A stretch of 64,000 nt of DNA from assembly GCF_900114375.1 (NCBI RefSeq), contig NZ_FOSV01000025.1, positions 1-64,000 of the forward strand. The letters run 5' to 3'. The DNA comes from Methylorubrum salsuginis (GTDB lineage: Bacteria; Pseudomonadota; Alphaproteobacteria; Rhizobiales; Beijerinckiaceae). Positions 34,989-44,118 of the stretch are shown here, piece by piece; positions within the stretch are counted from its first letter, which is position 1, and every line of letters begins with the position of its first letter. The notes under the pieces were generated by a model that saw only the letters and a program-made list of their open reading frames with translations, did not search any database and was not told the DNA's origin. Both the position numbers and the translations under genes were made by a program.

Positions 34989-35183
34989 TGCGGTATGACG
35001 GTGCGCACCGCCCAACAACACGGACAAGCCGACATGGACCGGCTGCTGACGCACGCCCAGAAGGGCGAGCTCAACCGGACCTGCCTCGCCACCCACCGTT
35101 TCTCCCTTGAGGACGGAACGCGCGGCTACGACATCTTAAAGCACAAGACGGACGGCTGCTTGCGCGCGGTGTTCGCGCCTTAA
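34989..35183 (+). pseudogene. C-terminal scrap of a zinc-dependent alcohol/formaldehyde dehydrogenase
   Basis: Frame gives CGMTVRTAQQHGQ, then KGELNRTCLATHRFSLEDGT and DGCLRAVFAP to a TAA: the final 60 residues of the zinc-containing dehydrogenase family (compare RTAQQHGQ...THR.SL...DGC). The cofactor and zinc domains are missing. The upstream sequence (to 34782) does not match. Confidence 0.65.
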
Positions 35184-35216
35184 ACGCACGTGTCGTCCGC
35201 GGATGTAGGGAAAGGC

Positions 35217-36056
35217 ATGGAGCAGCGCCCGTTTGGTCCCGTACCGCGTGATGTTGCGGTGATCGGCCAGGGAACCTGGTACATCGATGACGCGCACCGG
35301 CCCACCGCGGTCGCAGCGCTCCGCCGCGGCCTCGACCTCGGCATGACGCACATCGATACCGCCGAGATGTACGGCGACGCTGAGACCGTGGTCGGCGAAG
35401 CCATCACCGGGCGGCGCGATGACGTGTTCCTCGTCTCCAAGGTTCTCCCCAGCAACGCCTCCCTTGCCGGGACGGTGGCGGCCTGCGAGCGCTCGCTCGC
35501 GCGCCTGCGCACCGACAGGCTGGACTGTTACCTGCTGCACTGGCCTGGCTCGCATCCCCTTGAGGACACCTTCGCCGGCTTCGAGCGGCTCCGCGAACAG
35601 GGCAAGATCCTGTCCTGGGGGGTGAGCAACTTCGATGTGCCCAACCTCGAAGCCGCCTGGAAGGCCGGGGGCGAGGGCCGCATCGCCTGCAACCAAGTGC
35701 TCTATCACCTGGAGGAGCGCGCGATCGAGCACGCCGTCCAGCCCTGGTGCGAGGATCACGGCATCGCCGTCGTCGCCTACAGCCCATTCGGCCATGGCAG
35801 CTTCCCCGGCCCACGAACACCGGGCGGCCGCGTCCTGGAGGAGATCGCGGCGAACCACGGCGCCACCGCCCGTCAGGTCGCGCTCCGGTTCCTCACGCGG
35901 AGGCCGTCCACCTTCACGATCCCCAAGGCGTCCAGTCCCGAGCATGCCGCCGACAACGCCAGCGCTGGCCCGCTGCGGCTGACGGAAGACGAGCTCATGC
36001 GGATCGACGCAGCGTTTCCGCGGGGTCCCCGACCACGCCACCTTCCCATGTTGTAG
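35217..36056 (+). CDS. Aldo/keto reductase
   Basis: 279 residues from ATG 35217 preceded by AGGGAAAGGC; an in-frame GTG at 35190 is less likely. The (beta/alpha)8 family tetrad is present: Asp in THIDTAEMYG, Tyr in that same motif, Lys in LVSKVLP and His in LLHWPGS. Late motifs WGVSNFD and IPKASSPEH bind NADPH. It reduces aldehydes or ketones; the substrate is not shown. Starts soon after the dehydrogenase scrap. Confidence 0.88.
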   Translation: MEQRPFGPVPRDVAVIGQGTWYIDDAHRPTAVAALRRGLDLGMTHIDTAEMYGDAETVVGEAITGRRDDVFLVSKVLPSNASLAGTVAACERSLARLRTDRLDCYLLHWPGSHPLEDTFAGFERLREQGKILSWGVSNFDVPNLEAAWKAGGEGRIACNQVLYHLEERAIEHAVQPWCEDHGIAVVAYSPFGHGSFPGPRTPGGRVLEEIAANHGATARQVALRFLTRRPSTFTIPKASSPEHAADNASAGPLRLTEDELMRIDAAFPRGPRPRHLPML

Positions 36057-36494
36057 GCCCGTGATGCCCGCTCGGTCAGGGCAGATGATCGTCCCGCCGT
36101 CTCGCATCCCCACCCGGCCGCGGACGATCCCGCCGCTGGGCGGGGATTCGCGGATCGGCGGATCGTCCGAACGACCCACGCTGCCTGCCGAGAGGTGAAG
36201 GCGCCTCGAACATGCGTCGTGGCGACCGTCCGGCGGATGGGCGCCCCCTCGGGCCGCAAAGGAACTCGTTCGTATCCCGGGAGATGACTTTCCGCCCAGC
36301 GCACAGTCTGGCGGCGCACCGGCCGCTCGGTTCGGTGATGCCGGCGCGCCTCCAAGTCTATCGGACGCTGAGCGCCGTCCGCCACCGCGAAAACGGCGTC
36401 GCGGCCGGGATACCTCCGGCATCGACCGCATCCCGTCGTGAGGAACGGCGCGACCGTGCCTCCGTTAGGTTCCGACACCCAGAAGGACGATGAC
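36057..36494. other. Intergenic before DJ-1/PfpI gene
   Basis: 438 bases with no recognisable gene. AGAAGGA lies just before the ATG at 36495. Confidence 0.4.
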
Positions 36495-37064
36495 ATGAGC
36501 TTGCAGGGCAAGAAGATCGCGATCCTGATCGCACCGCGCGGCACCGAGGATCCGGAGTTCGCCAAGCCGCATGAGGCGGTGAAGCAGGCCGGGGCGACCG
36601 TGACGGTCATCGGTCTGGAGGCCGGCGAAGCCGAGACAGTCAACAACGACCTCGATCCCGCCAACCGCTACAAGGTGGACAGGACCATCGAGGGGGCGTC
36701 GGCCGCGGACTACGACGGCCTCGTCGTGCCCGGCGGCTGCGTCGGCGCCGACAAGCTCCGGGCGAGCAAGGATGTCGTGGCGTTCGTCCGGGACTTCTTC
36801 GCCGCGGGCAAGCCGGTCGGGGTCATCTGCCACGGGCCGTGGACCCTGATCGAGGCCGACGTCGTGAAGGGCCGGACGCTGACCTCCTACCCCACCGTTC
36901 GGCGGGACATCGAAAACGCCGGCGGCACCTGGGTCGACGAGGAGGTCGTCTGCGACAAGGGGCTCGTCACGAGCCGCACGCCCAAGGACCTGCCAGCCTT
37001 CTGCGCCAAGATCATCGAGGAGTTCGCTGAGGGCCGCCATCCCGACCAGGCCCGGAGCGCCTGA
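36495..37064 (+). CDS. DJ-1/PfpI-family protein
   Basis: 189 residues. Flavodoxin-like glutamine-amidotransferase fold: KKIAILIAPRGTEDPEF, DYDGLVVPGGCVGADKLR and the nucleophile elbow VICHGPW with its Cys followed by His. Related proteins act as deglycases, chaperones or proteases under carbonyl or oxidative stress. Clear AGAAGGA before the start. Ends at a strong hairpin convergent with the next gene. Confidence 0.87.
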   Translation: MSLQGKKIAILIAPRGTEDPEFAKPHEAVKQAGATVTVIGLEAGEAETVNNDLDPANRYKVDRTIEGASAADYDGLVVPGGCVGADKLRASKDVVAFVRDFFAAGKPVGVICHGPWTLIEADVVKGRTLTSYPTVRRDIENAGGTWVDEEVVCDKGLVTSRTPKDLPAFCAKIIEEFAEGRHPDQARSA

Positions 37065-37098
37065 GGAGTCGGGAAGCCGACGATTGACTCTTGAAACC

Positions 37099-37122
37099 CG
37101 GGGCGGTCCATGGGCCGCCCCG
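37099..37122. terminator. Bidirectional hairpin between convergent genes
   Basis: CGGGGCGG and CCGCCCCG arms (8 of 8) with an 8-base loop, located between the stops of the DJ-1 and SnoaL-like genes. No T run. Confidence 0.6.
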
Positions 37123-37174
37123 TGCCAAGCCTTGACGACGTCCCGTGGCAGGGGCGCCCTCGCGGAAGCTTCAA

Positions 37175-37588
37175 TCAGCCCTCGATGGCGCCGATCTGCT
37201 TGAGGATACCGAGCTCGTCGGAGGAGCCCCACCGCTCGACCATCTTGCCGTCCACGAAGCGGCCGATCTGCATGCCGCGGACCTTGATGGCCTTCCCCGT
37301 CGGCTTGTGGCCGTTGAAGTCGCCCTGGTGCGTGCCGGTGAGCGTGTAGGCGAACGCGACGCTGTCCCCGTCGGCGACGAGCTTCTTCACCTCGACCTGC
37401 ATGTCGGGGAAGGCGGAACGGAGCTGCGTGAAGAAAGCCTGGTATCCCTCGGGACCCATGTGCTGGCCCGGCGCCGGGTCGTGATCGTGGCAATCCGGGG
37501 CGACGACCTCGGGGAAGGCATCGAACCGACCGCCGTTGACGAGTTCTCCGAACTTCTCGGTCGCCTGGATGCTGCTCTCGCGGGACAT
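37175..37588 (-). CDS. SnoaL-like (ester cyclase/NTF2-fold) protein
   Basis: 137 residues from ATG 37588 with AAGGAG close upstream. The NTF2-like fold is visible in FDAFPEVVAPDCHDHDP, GPEGYQAFFTQLRSAFP and VRGMQIGRFVDGKMVERWG, which match SnoaL/ester-cyclase proteins. These bind small cyclic or polyketide-like molecules; bacterial members outside biosynthetic clusters have unknown substrates. Confidence 0.8.
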   Translation of the reverse strand: MSRESSIQATEKFGELVNGGRFDAFPEVVAPDCHDHDPAPGQHMGPEGYQAFFTQLRSAFPDMQVEVKKLVADGDSVAFAYTLTGTHQGDFNGHKPTGKAIKVRGMQIGRFVDGKMVERWGSSDELGILKQIGAIEG

Positions 37589-38013
37589 GGTGCTCCTTGG
37601 GTTCGGTTCGGTAGGATCGGGGCGTCTCACTCGAAGGCTAGGAAACCCGCGCCACGCCCGGTCGTTGCACGCCGCCCTCGCGAGGCCGCGCCTGGACCCG
37701 GTGCCGGAGCGACGCGGCGCGCCGGCCCGCACGTCGGCATGGGTTGTAGGCGGCCGAGGACGCACTCTCGGCGCCACGTCGCATACTCACCGACTTGGCC
37801 GCCTCGGAGGCTCGGAGCGCGGTTTCGAGCAACTTGCCCCTGGTGGTGGTGAACCACGCCCGATGTCGGCCGGGGTACACACCGGCCGCTCGGTTCGATC
37901 CTGCCGGCAAGGCCGAGGTTGGCCGAGCGCTCTCCCGCGCGCAGCAAGACACTCACACGATACAGGCCGTCGCCTCGGTCACAATCGGCGACGTGCCGAT
38001 CTCCGTGATCGGT
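37589..38013. other. Intergenic, no gene recognised
   Basis: 425 bases between two minus-strand genes. Open frames here and over the next gene on the plus strand (37795-39177) are antisense chance frames. Confidence 0.45.
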
Positions 38014-39126
38014 TCAGCGCCGTACCGGTACCGGCCCGTCCATGCCCGGCCAGTCGGAGTAACCGGTCGCACCGCCGCCGTACCAGTATTGCTTGGGGGC
38101 CTCGGCCAGCGGTGCCCCGCTCGCCAGCCGCCCGACGAGGTCGGGGTTCGCAATATAGGGCCTTCCGAAGCTGAACAGATCGGCGCGGCCTTCGGCCAGT
38201 TCCTTCTCAGCGAGATCCAGGGTGTTCTGGTTGTTGCCGATATAGGCGCCCTCGAACCGGCGCCGCAGGTCGAGGAAATCGACGCCGTCCGGCACATCCC
38301 GGGTCTGCTGCGTGACGCCCTCGATCGTGTGAATGTAGAGCAAGCCGAACGCGTTGAGCGCATCGACATAGGCGCCGAAGGTGGCATGCGTCTCGGAATC
38401 GAGCGGTGTCTCGCCGGGCTGCGTCGTGGCGGGCGACAACCGGATGCCGACGCGGCTTCCGCCGTCCCAGGCCTCGGTCACCGCACGGACCACCTCAAGC
38501 GGGAACCGCAAACGATTCTCGATCGAGCCGCCGTAGCGATCGGTTCGCTTGTTGGTCGAATCTCGCACGAACTGCTCCAGCAGGTAGTTGTTGGCCGAGT
38601 GGACCTCGACCCCGTCGAAGCCGGCGCGCTTGGCGTTCACGGCCGCGCGCCGGTAATCCTCGACGATGCCGGGGATCTCGTCGGTCTCCAACGCCCGCGG
38701 GGTGACGTGGGGCTTCATCCCCTCCATCGTGAAGGCAGTTCCCTCCGGCTTCACCGCCGAAGCGGAGACCGGGAGTCCGCCCCCTGGCTGCAGGTCGGGA
38801 TGGGAAATCCGCCCGGTGTGCCACAGCTGGAGGAAGATGCAGCCGTCGTTGGCGTGGACGGTCGAGACGATGCGCGTCCAGGCCTCGATCTGCTCGTCCG
38901 ACCAGATGCCCGGCGTGTAGGCATAGCCCACGGCTTGGGGCGAGATATTGGTGGCCTCCGTGATGATCAGGCCGGCGCTGGCACGCTGGCCGTAATAGTC
39001 GGCGGCAAAATCCGGCGGCACGCCCGCGGTCGAGGACCGACTGCGGGTCAGCGGCGCCATCACGATGCGGTTCTTGAGTTCCAGGTCGCCGATTGTCACG
39101 GGTTGGAGGATCGGGCTTGTCGTCAT
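38014..39126 (-). CDS. Old Yellow Enzyme-type alkene reductase (NemA-like)
   Basis: 370 residues, FMN-dependent TIM barrel. Seen: NRIVMAPLTRSRS, LQLWHTGRISHPD (the H-T-G-R segment), FDGVEVHSANNYLLEQF with the substrate-binding His-Asn pair, DRYGGSIENR and FGRPYIANPDL. It reduces activated C=C bonds of enals, enones and nitro compounds with NAD(P)H. Typical length. It lies 40 bp downstream of the alpha/beta hydrolase on the same strand, so probably co-transcribed. Confidence 0.9.
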   Translation of the reverse strand: MTTSPILQPVTIGDLELKNRIVMAPLTRSRSSTAGVPPDFAADYYGQRASAGLIITEATNISPQAVGYAYTPGIWSDEQIEAWTRIVSTVHANDGCIFLQLWHTGRISHPDLQPGGGLPVSASAVKPEGTAFTMEGMKPHVTPRALETDEIPGIVEDYRRAAVNAKRAGFDGVEVHSANNYLLEQFVRDSTNKRTDRYGGSIENRLRFPLEVVRAVTEAWDGGSRVGIRLSPATTQPGETPLDSETHATFGAYVDALNAFGLLYIHTIEGVTQQTRDVPDGVDFLDLRRRFEGAYIGNNQNTLDLAEKELAEGRADLFSFGRPYIANPDLVGRLASGAPLAEAPKQYWYGGGATGYSDWPGMDGPVPVRR

Positions 39127-39166
39127 GATGCCTCGGATCGTGGGGGGATGGTGAGCGGAGTGCGGG

Positions 39167-39988
39167 TCAGTCCTTGAGGAAGGCGATTAGATCCGCGTTC
39201 AGCCGCTCGACATGGGTGAATGGTACGGCGTGCGGCGCGCCGTCATAGACGACGAACTTGGCGCCAGGGATCGCGGCGGCTGTGGCCTTGCCCGACACGT
39301 CGATCGGTACAGTCCGGTCGGCATCGCCGTGGATGACGAGGGTCGGCACGCGGAACGCGGCCATGTCGGCGCGGAAGTCGGTCTCGGCGAAGGCCGTCAC
39401 GCAGGCAGTCGTCGCCTTCGGCGACCCGCGCATCGCGAGGGTGCCGGTCCATTCGATCAGGTCGGACGAGACCGGCGACGAAAGCATCCCGACCCCGAAG
39501 AACGTCTTGGCGAAGGTCGCCATGAAGTGTGGGCGGTCCTTCTTCAGCCCGGCGATCATGCCGTCGAACACCGCTGAGTCGACGCCCTCTGGGTTGTCGG
39601 GAGTCTTGAGCATGTAGGGCGTCACCGACGAGACGAGCGCGGCTCGAGTGATCCGGGCGCCGCCGTGCCGGCTCATGTACCGGGCGATCTCGCCGCCGCC
39701 CATCGAGAACCCGACCAGCGCCACGTCCTGCACATCAAGGGCGTCGAGCACGGATTTCAGGTCGTCGGCGAGTGTGTCGTAATCGTAGCCGTCCCAGGTC
39801 TGGTCCGAGCGGCCGAAACCGCGGCGGTCGTAGGCGATGGTGCGCAAACCCGCCTCGGTGAGCGCCCGCTGCTGGAACTCCCACATGTCCGCATCAAGCG
39901 GCCAGCCGTGGACGAGCACGACCGGCCGACCGCGTCCCCAGTCCTTGAAAAAGAGCTGCGCGCCGTCGTGGGCCGCGATGAAGGGCAT
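39167..39988 (-). CDS. Alpha/beta hydrolase (non-haem chloroperoxidase type)
   Basis: 273 residues from ATG 39988 with GGAGAG nearby; the frame extends to 40081. VVLVHGWPLDADMW (oxyanion HGWP), VALVGFSMGGGEIARY (nucleophile Ser in GFSMGG), VIHGDADRTVP (catalytic Asp) and YDGAPHAVPFTH (catalytic His) make a complete triad in the order of the chloroperoxidase/esterase group. Confidence 0.87.
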   Translation of the reverse strand: MPFIAAHDGAQLFFKDWGRGRPVVLVHGWPLDADMWEFQQRALTEAGLRTIAYDRRGFGRSDQTWDGYDYDTLADDLKSVLDALDVQDVALVGFSMGGGEIARYMSRHGGARITRAALVSSVTPYMLKTPDNPEGVDSAVFDGMIAGLKKDRPHFMATFAKTFFGVGMLSSPVSSDLIEWTGTLAMRGSPKATTACVTAFAETDFRADMAAFRVPTLVIHGDADRTVPIDVSGKATAAAIPGAKFVVYDGAPHAVPFTHVERLNADLIAFLKD

Positions 39989-40730
39989 GATGGTCTCTCC
40001 GGTCAACCGATCGTCCCTCCTACGACGAGTTCCGGCCGGCGTCGGTTCCCCGGGGTGAAACCTGCGCGAATAACGCCGCATTCAGTGCGCTGCGGAAAGC
40101 GCCAGTGGACCGCCGAGGAAACGCGCCGGATCATCTGGCGGCAACGGCTCGTCCGCACCTGACGTCTTCGTTCAGCCCGCAGCGCCGGACGAACCGGTGT
40201 CTCCGACCCATCAAGCCAGCGATCACGATCGCTAAACGACTGCCTTGATCGAGCGTTTATCCGCTTTCAAGCGCCGGATCTGAAGCGGTGAGCGGCTGAG
40301 TTGGGTCGGAAGCAGCCCCTCGCCTGGTAGATTGAGCTTAGACCCTGTTGTTCCCACCGCTCAACGTCTGCGAGGATCCGAGGGACAACAAGGCACGCGG
40401 GCTCTGGCGGGAGCGCAACCCCGACCGCCTCGCGTGGTCCTGCCGCCTGATCGAAACGGTCGTGCCCGGCGATGCGCGACGGGCCGAGCTGCAGGCCATG
40501 CTGGACTCGCGCTCACGGGCCTTCGGCGGGCAGAAAGTCATCGCTCGCGACTTCTCCGAGGTCGAAGATCGTTGCAGGCGTGCGATGGGCGAGGCGCGGA
40601 CCGGATCATCAAGCGTGCGAACCTAGGCCGAGGACGGCAGCTTTCCTTTGGGTAAGACTGGTCCAGGAAGCAGTCGCCGCCCACGCGTCCCGCCAATGCC
40701 CAGCTTACGGGAAACAGGAGCGAGCCGACC
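39989..40730. other. Intergenic, divergent promoters and one doubtful frame
   Basis: 742 bases between the hydrolase (minus) and the PRISE reductase (plus). It holds one doubtful open frame (40348-40626) and nothing else I recognise. Confidence 0.4.
40348..40626 (+). CDS. Doubtful hypothetical protein
   Basis: A 92-residue frame from a TTG, with ELQAMLDSRSRAFGGQ and RDFSEVEDRCRRAMGEA helical pieces. No family and no ribosome-binding site. It may be coding, since its residue balance is fairly natural, but I would not rely on it. Confidence 0.25.
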   Translation: MFPPLNVCEDPRDNKARGLWRERNPDRLAWSCRLIETVVPGDARRAELQAMLDSRSRAFGGQKVIARDFSEVEDRCRRAMGEARTGSSSVRT

Positions 40731-41789
40731 ATGCAGAGAAAAGTCCTCGTCGCGGGCGCCCAGGGCGTCATCGGCCGCGCCGCAGCCACTCGCCTCGCTG
40801 TTCGACCCAATACCCAAGTGCTGGGGCTGTCGCGACGGACCGAGCCGTCCGTCCCGAACGTCGAGGCGGTCTCGGTCGACCTGCTCGACCCCGGACAGAT
40901 CCAGGACCGCCTCGGCGGCATCCGCGACGTCACCCACATCGTGTTCGGCGCCTACATCGAAAAACGGACCGCCGCCGAGAAGAGTACGGTCAACGTCGCG
41001 ATCCTGCGCAACCTGCTCGACGTCGTCGAGGAGACCTCACCGGGCCTGCGCCACGTCACGTTCTACCAGGGCGGCAAGGCCTATGGCGCCGATCTCGGCC
41101 CGTTCAAGACGCCCGCCCGCGAAGACGACCCGCGCCTGATGCCGCCGAACTTCTACTACGACCAGGAGGATCTCCTGCGTGAGCGCCAGCAGGGCAAGGA
41201 TTGGTCGTTCACGGCCCTTCGGCCAGAGGCGGTCTGCGGCTTCGCGGTCGGCAACCCGATGAACCTGCTGACGGTGATCGCCGTCTATGCGGCCATCTCG
41301 AAGGAACTCGGCATCCCGCTTCGCTTCCCGGGGACCGAGGCCGCCTACCGGGCGCTCTACCAGGTCAGCTCCGCCGACATCCTGGCCGAGGCCGCCGACT
41401 GGGCCGGTACGACGCCGGCTGCGCGAAACGAGATCTTCAACATCACCAACGGCGACTACTTTCGCTGGCAGCACATGTGGCCGCGGATCGCGCGCATGTT
41501 CAACATGGACTGGGCCGATCCGATCCCGATGCCGCTCGCGACCTACATGGCCGACAAGGGGCCGCTCTGGGATAGAATGACCGAACGCTACGGGCTACAG
41601 CTGATCCCCTACGACAAGGTGGCTTCGTGGCCCTTCGGCGATTTCATCTTCGCCAGCGGCTTCGACAACATCAGCAGCACGATCAAGGCCCGCCAGGCCG
41701 GATTCCATGCCTGCATCGACACCGAAGACATGTTCCGGAACCAGTTCCGGCACCTGAGCGACCTGAAGGTCATCCCGCCCGTCGCCTGA
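40731..41789 (+). CDS. NAD(P)-dependent SDR, PRISE (progesterone-5-beta-reductase-like) type
   Basis: 352 residues. Rossmann start KVLVAGAQGVIGRAAATRL (G-x-x-G-x-x-G), SRRTEPSVP for NADP recognition, then YQGGKAYGADLGP, in which K and Y are the PRISE-type catalytic pair region, and NFYYDQEDLL further on. The C-terminal half, FNITNGDYFRWQHMWP, is typical of this atypical SDR group, which reduces enones. GGAGCGA lies nine bases before ATG. Confidence 0.82.
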   Translation: MQRKVLVAGAQGVIGRAAATRLAVRPNTQVLGLSRRTEPSVPNVEAVSVDLLDPGQIQDRLGGIRDVTHIVFGAYIEKRTAAEKSTVNVAILRNLLDVVEETSPGLRHVTFYQGGKAYGADLGPFKTPAREDDPRLMPPNFYYDQEDLLRERQQGKDWSFTALRPEAVCGFAVGNPMNLLTVIAVYAAISKELGIPLRFPGTEAAYRALYQVSSADILAEAADWAGTTPAARNEIFNITNGDYFRWQHMWPRIARMFNMDWADPIPMPLATYMADKGPLWDRMTERYGLQLIPYDKVASWPFGDFIFASGFDNISSTIKARQAGFHACIDTEDMFRNQFRHLSDLKVIPPVA

Positions 41790-41835
41790 AATCCGGCATC
41801 GCCTACGGCATCACCCGTTAGGAAGGAAGCCGAAC

Positions 41836-42015
41836 ATGTCCTGCCTCGAGAAGAGGGTCGTCATCACTGGTGCCGGAAGCGGCATCGGCGCCGCCACCGC
41901 AAAACGGTTCGCGTCGGAGGGCGCTTCCGTCGTCCCGAACGGTCGGGACCGGGGCAAGCTCGACCGGCGTCCCAGCTCCGAGCCGGGACGCTTCGCGTGT
42001 CGGCTTAGTCGCTGA
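41836..42015 (+). pseudogene. Truncated short-chain dehydrogenase
   Basis: A 59-residue frame opening with KRVVITGAGSGIGAATAKRF, the TGxxxGIG cofactor motif of classical SDRs, preceded by GGAAGGAAGC. After about 40 residues it loses the fold and stops at 42015, overlapping the end of the convergent MDR gene by 11 bases. The active-site YxxxK and the rest are missing: the 5' end of a gene cut by a deletion. Confidence 0.75.
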
Positions 42016-43027
42016 ACCCAGCGAGGACGACCTTGCCCCTTGCCTTCCCGCTCTCGATGAGCGCGTGGGCGCGTGCCAGGTTGGCGGCGTTGATCGAACC
42101 GAAGGTCTCGCTCAACGTCGTGCGCAGCCGTCCCGCATCGATCAGGCGGGCGATCTCGGTCAGGATCGCATGCTGCCGTTCCATATCGGCGGTCTGGAAC
42201 AGCGAGCGGGTGAACATCAGCTCCCAGTGCAGCGACAGGCTCTTTGGCTTGAGCGGCATCACGTCCAGGGTCTCAGGGTCGTCGATCGGGCCGAGGCGTC
42301 CCTGCGGCGCAAGGAGCTCGATGATCTGCGGGAGATGCGCACCGGTCTGCGTCGTCGCGAACACGAACCCGGGTGCTCCGGGAAGACCGAGCGCCGCCAC
42401 CTCGGTGGCGAGGGGCTTCGCATGGTCGATCACGTGGTGGGCGCCGAGGTCCCGGCACCATTGCGCCGTCTCGGGGCGCGAGGCCGTAGCGATCACGATG
42501 AGATCCGTGAGCTGCCGGGCGAGCTGGATCGCGATCGAGCCGACGCCGCCGGCGCCGCCGACGATCAGGATTGCCGGGGCGGCACCCGGCACGGGCCTGG
42601 CGACGTCGAGTCGGTCGAACAGCATCTCCCAGGCGGTCAGCGCGGTGAGCGGCAGCGCTGCGGCGGCGGCGAAATCGAGGGTGGCCGGCTTGGCACCGAC
42701 GAGGCGCTCGTCCACGCATTGAAGCGCGGCGTTGCTGCCCGGCCGGTCGAGCGCACCGGCGTAGAACACCGCGTCGCCGGGCTTGAACAGGCGCGCGTCC
42801 GGTCCGACCGAGACCACGGTTCCAGCTGCATCCCAGCCGAGAACCTTCGGCTCACAACCCTGCTTGTAGGCGCCTTGGCGAACCTTGGTGTCGATCGGAT
42901 TCACCGAGACGGCTTGCACGCGCACGAGCAGGTCGCGCCCGGCCGGCACGGGATCGGGAAAGGTGGTGTCGAGGAGGGCGTCCGGCGCATCGATCCGGGC
43001 GCCTTCTGTGTAGGTAACAGCACGCAT
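42005..43027 (-). CDS. MDR-family NAD(P)H:quinone/enone reductase
   Basis: 340 residues, zinc-independent medium-chain reductase. VSVNPIDTKVRQG and VLGWDAAGTVVSVGP belong to the GroES-like domain, and ILIVGGAGGVGSIAIQLARQ is the nucleotide-binding motif. The C-terminal SINAANLARAHALIESGKARGKVVL matches the ZADH-like quinone-oxidoreductase subgroup. It uses NADPH to reduce quinones or enones. Confidence 0.88.
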   Translation of the reverse strand: MRAVTYTEGARIDAPDALLDTTFPDPVPAGRDLLVRVQAVSVNPIDTKVRQGAYKQGCEPKVLGWDAAGTVVSVGPDARLFKPGDAVFYAGALDRPGSNAALQCVDERLVGAKPATLDFAAAAALPLTALTAWEMLFDRLDVARPVPGAAPAILIVGGAGGVGSIAIQLARQLTDLIVIATASRPETAQWCRDLGAHHVIDHAKPLATEVAALGLPGAPGFVFATTQTGAHLPQIIELLAPQGRLGPIDDPETLDVMPLKPKSLSLHWELMFTRSLFQTADMERQHAILTEIARLIDAGRLRTTLSETFGSINAANLARAHALIESGKARGKVVLAGFSD

Positions 43028-43629
43028 GAGTGTCTCCCAGGATGTCGCAACGGGCGACCCCGCGCCGCCGTCCTAGGCCGCCTCATAGCGTGCCGCCTCC
43101 TTTGGCGCAGCGGCATGACGCGCATATCCCGCCGCTGCTGCTGAGACGGTAAGGCAGGGGCGAAATGTTGACCCAAACGAATTTCGAGATCGGTGATTCA
43201 GCAACCTAACGGTTGTGCCAAGGCGCTTTGGACGACCAGATTGAGTCGGGTGCGGAATGTCCGCTTCTGATCAAAGGGTTGAGGTCCGCTCCCCACCCCA
43301 TCCGGTCCTTCAGCGGCCGTCACCCCAGAGTCCGCAAGGGGTCAGGAGTTCGCCTCCGCCTTGTTCAGCTCAGCGCCATGAGCGGACATCAACTCGATAC
43401 CCGGAACCGGACATTCAGCTTCGCGCCCACCCCGGTCTTAAAACCGCATCCTCACAATGCCTGAAAGCAGACATACGAGCTTGCAATCGATTGTTCAGCA
43501 ACAGCAACGCTCCGAGTAGCGCTGCAGAGGTGTAAGGCCTCCCGACATCCACAACCATCGACGACCGTTGCGACTCTGTGTGGACATGCATCGATGTGCT
43601 ATGGAGTGCGGGGAGGATGACACATCAGG
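43028..43629. other. Intergenic before the sulfite island
   Basis: About 600 bases without a gene. The stretch 43256-43320 shares short phrases (AATGTCCGCT and CATCCGGTCCTTCAGCG) with 32888-32925, so a degenerate dispersed repeat is present at both places. The promoter of the first sigma gene should lie near the right end. Confidence 0.45.
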
Positions 43630-44118
43630 ATGCGGTCCATCGGTGAGCACCTCGTCGAAGCGTGGCCGCGCCTGTTCCGCTACGCGCTGACGCTGACGCG
43701 GGAGCCCGACGCCGCGCGCGACCTGATGCAGCAGAGCGCCCTCAAGGCGCTCTCGACGGGGACGACGCCGAGCGAACCGCGGGCGGCCCGCGCCTACCTG
43801 TTCCGGATCGTGCGCCACGCCTGGATCGATCGGCTCCGCCGGAACCGGACCCGCCGCGAGGACGATCTCGTGGATTGGCCCGACGAAGGGTTCGACGACC
43901 GCCTGATTGAGGCCATCGCCGTGCGCCAGGCTTTCGCCACCCTCGATGCACCCTGCCGAAAGGTCGTGACCTGCGTGGACGTCGAAGGCCTGAGCTACCG
44001 GGAGACCGCCAAACGGCTCGGCATTCCCGTCGGCACGGTCATGAGCCGTCTGCACAGGGCGAGGCGGATCATGCTGCACCGGATCGCCGAGCCATCCGAT
44101 GGGAGCGAGGGGCCGTGA
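43630..44118 (+). CDS. ECF-family RNA polymerase sigma factor
   Basis: 162 residues. Region 2: WPRLFRYALTLTREPDAARD then RAYLFRIVRHAWIDRLRR. Region 4: FATLDAPCRKVVTCVDVEGLSYRE followed by IPVGTVMSRLHRARR, the helix-turn-helix that reads the -35 element. The start at 43630 has AGGAT just before it. The stop overlaps the anti-sigma gene (ATGA). It presumably drives its own operon and the sulfite genes. Confidence 0.87.
   Translation: MRSIGEHLVEAWPRLFRYALTLTREPDAARDLMQQSALKALSTGTTPSEPRAARAYLFRIVRHAWIDRLRRNRTRREDDLVDWPDEGFDDRLIEAIAVRQAFATLDAPCRKVVTCVDVEGLSYRETAKRLGIPVGTVMSRLHRARRIMLHRIAEPSDGSEGP

Noticed and set aside
35136..36431. 431-residue minus frame opposite the aldo/keto reductase
   Set aside because: Antisense to a complete reductase with its tetrad; no family resemblance.
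37795..39177. 460-residue plus frame opposite the Old Yellow Enzyme gene
   Set aside because: Lies exactly antisense to a well-conserved enzyme and has no domain.
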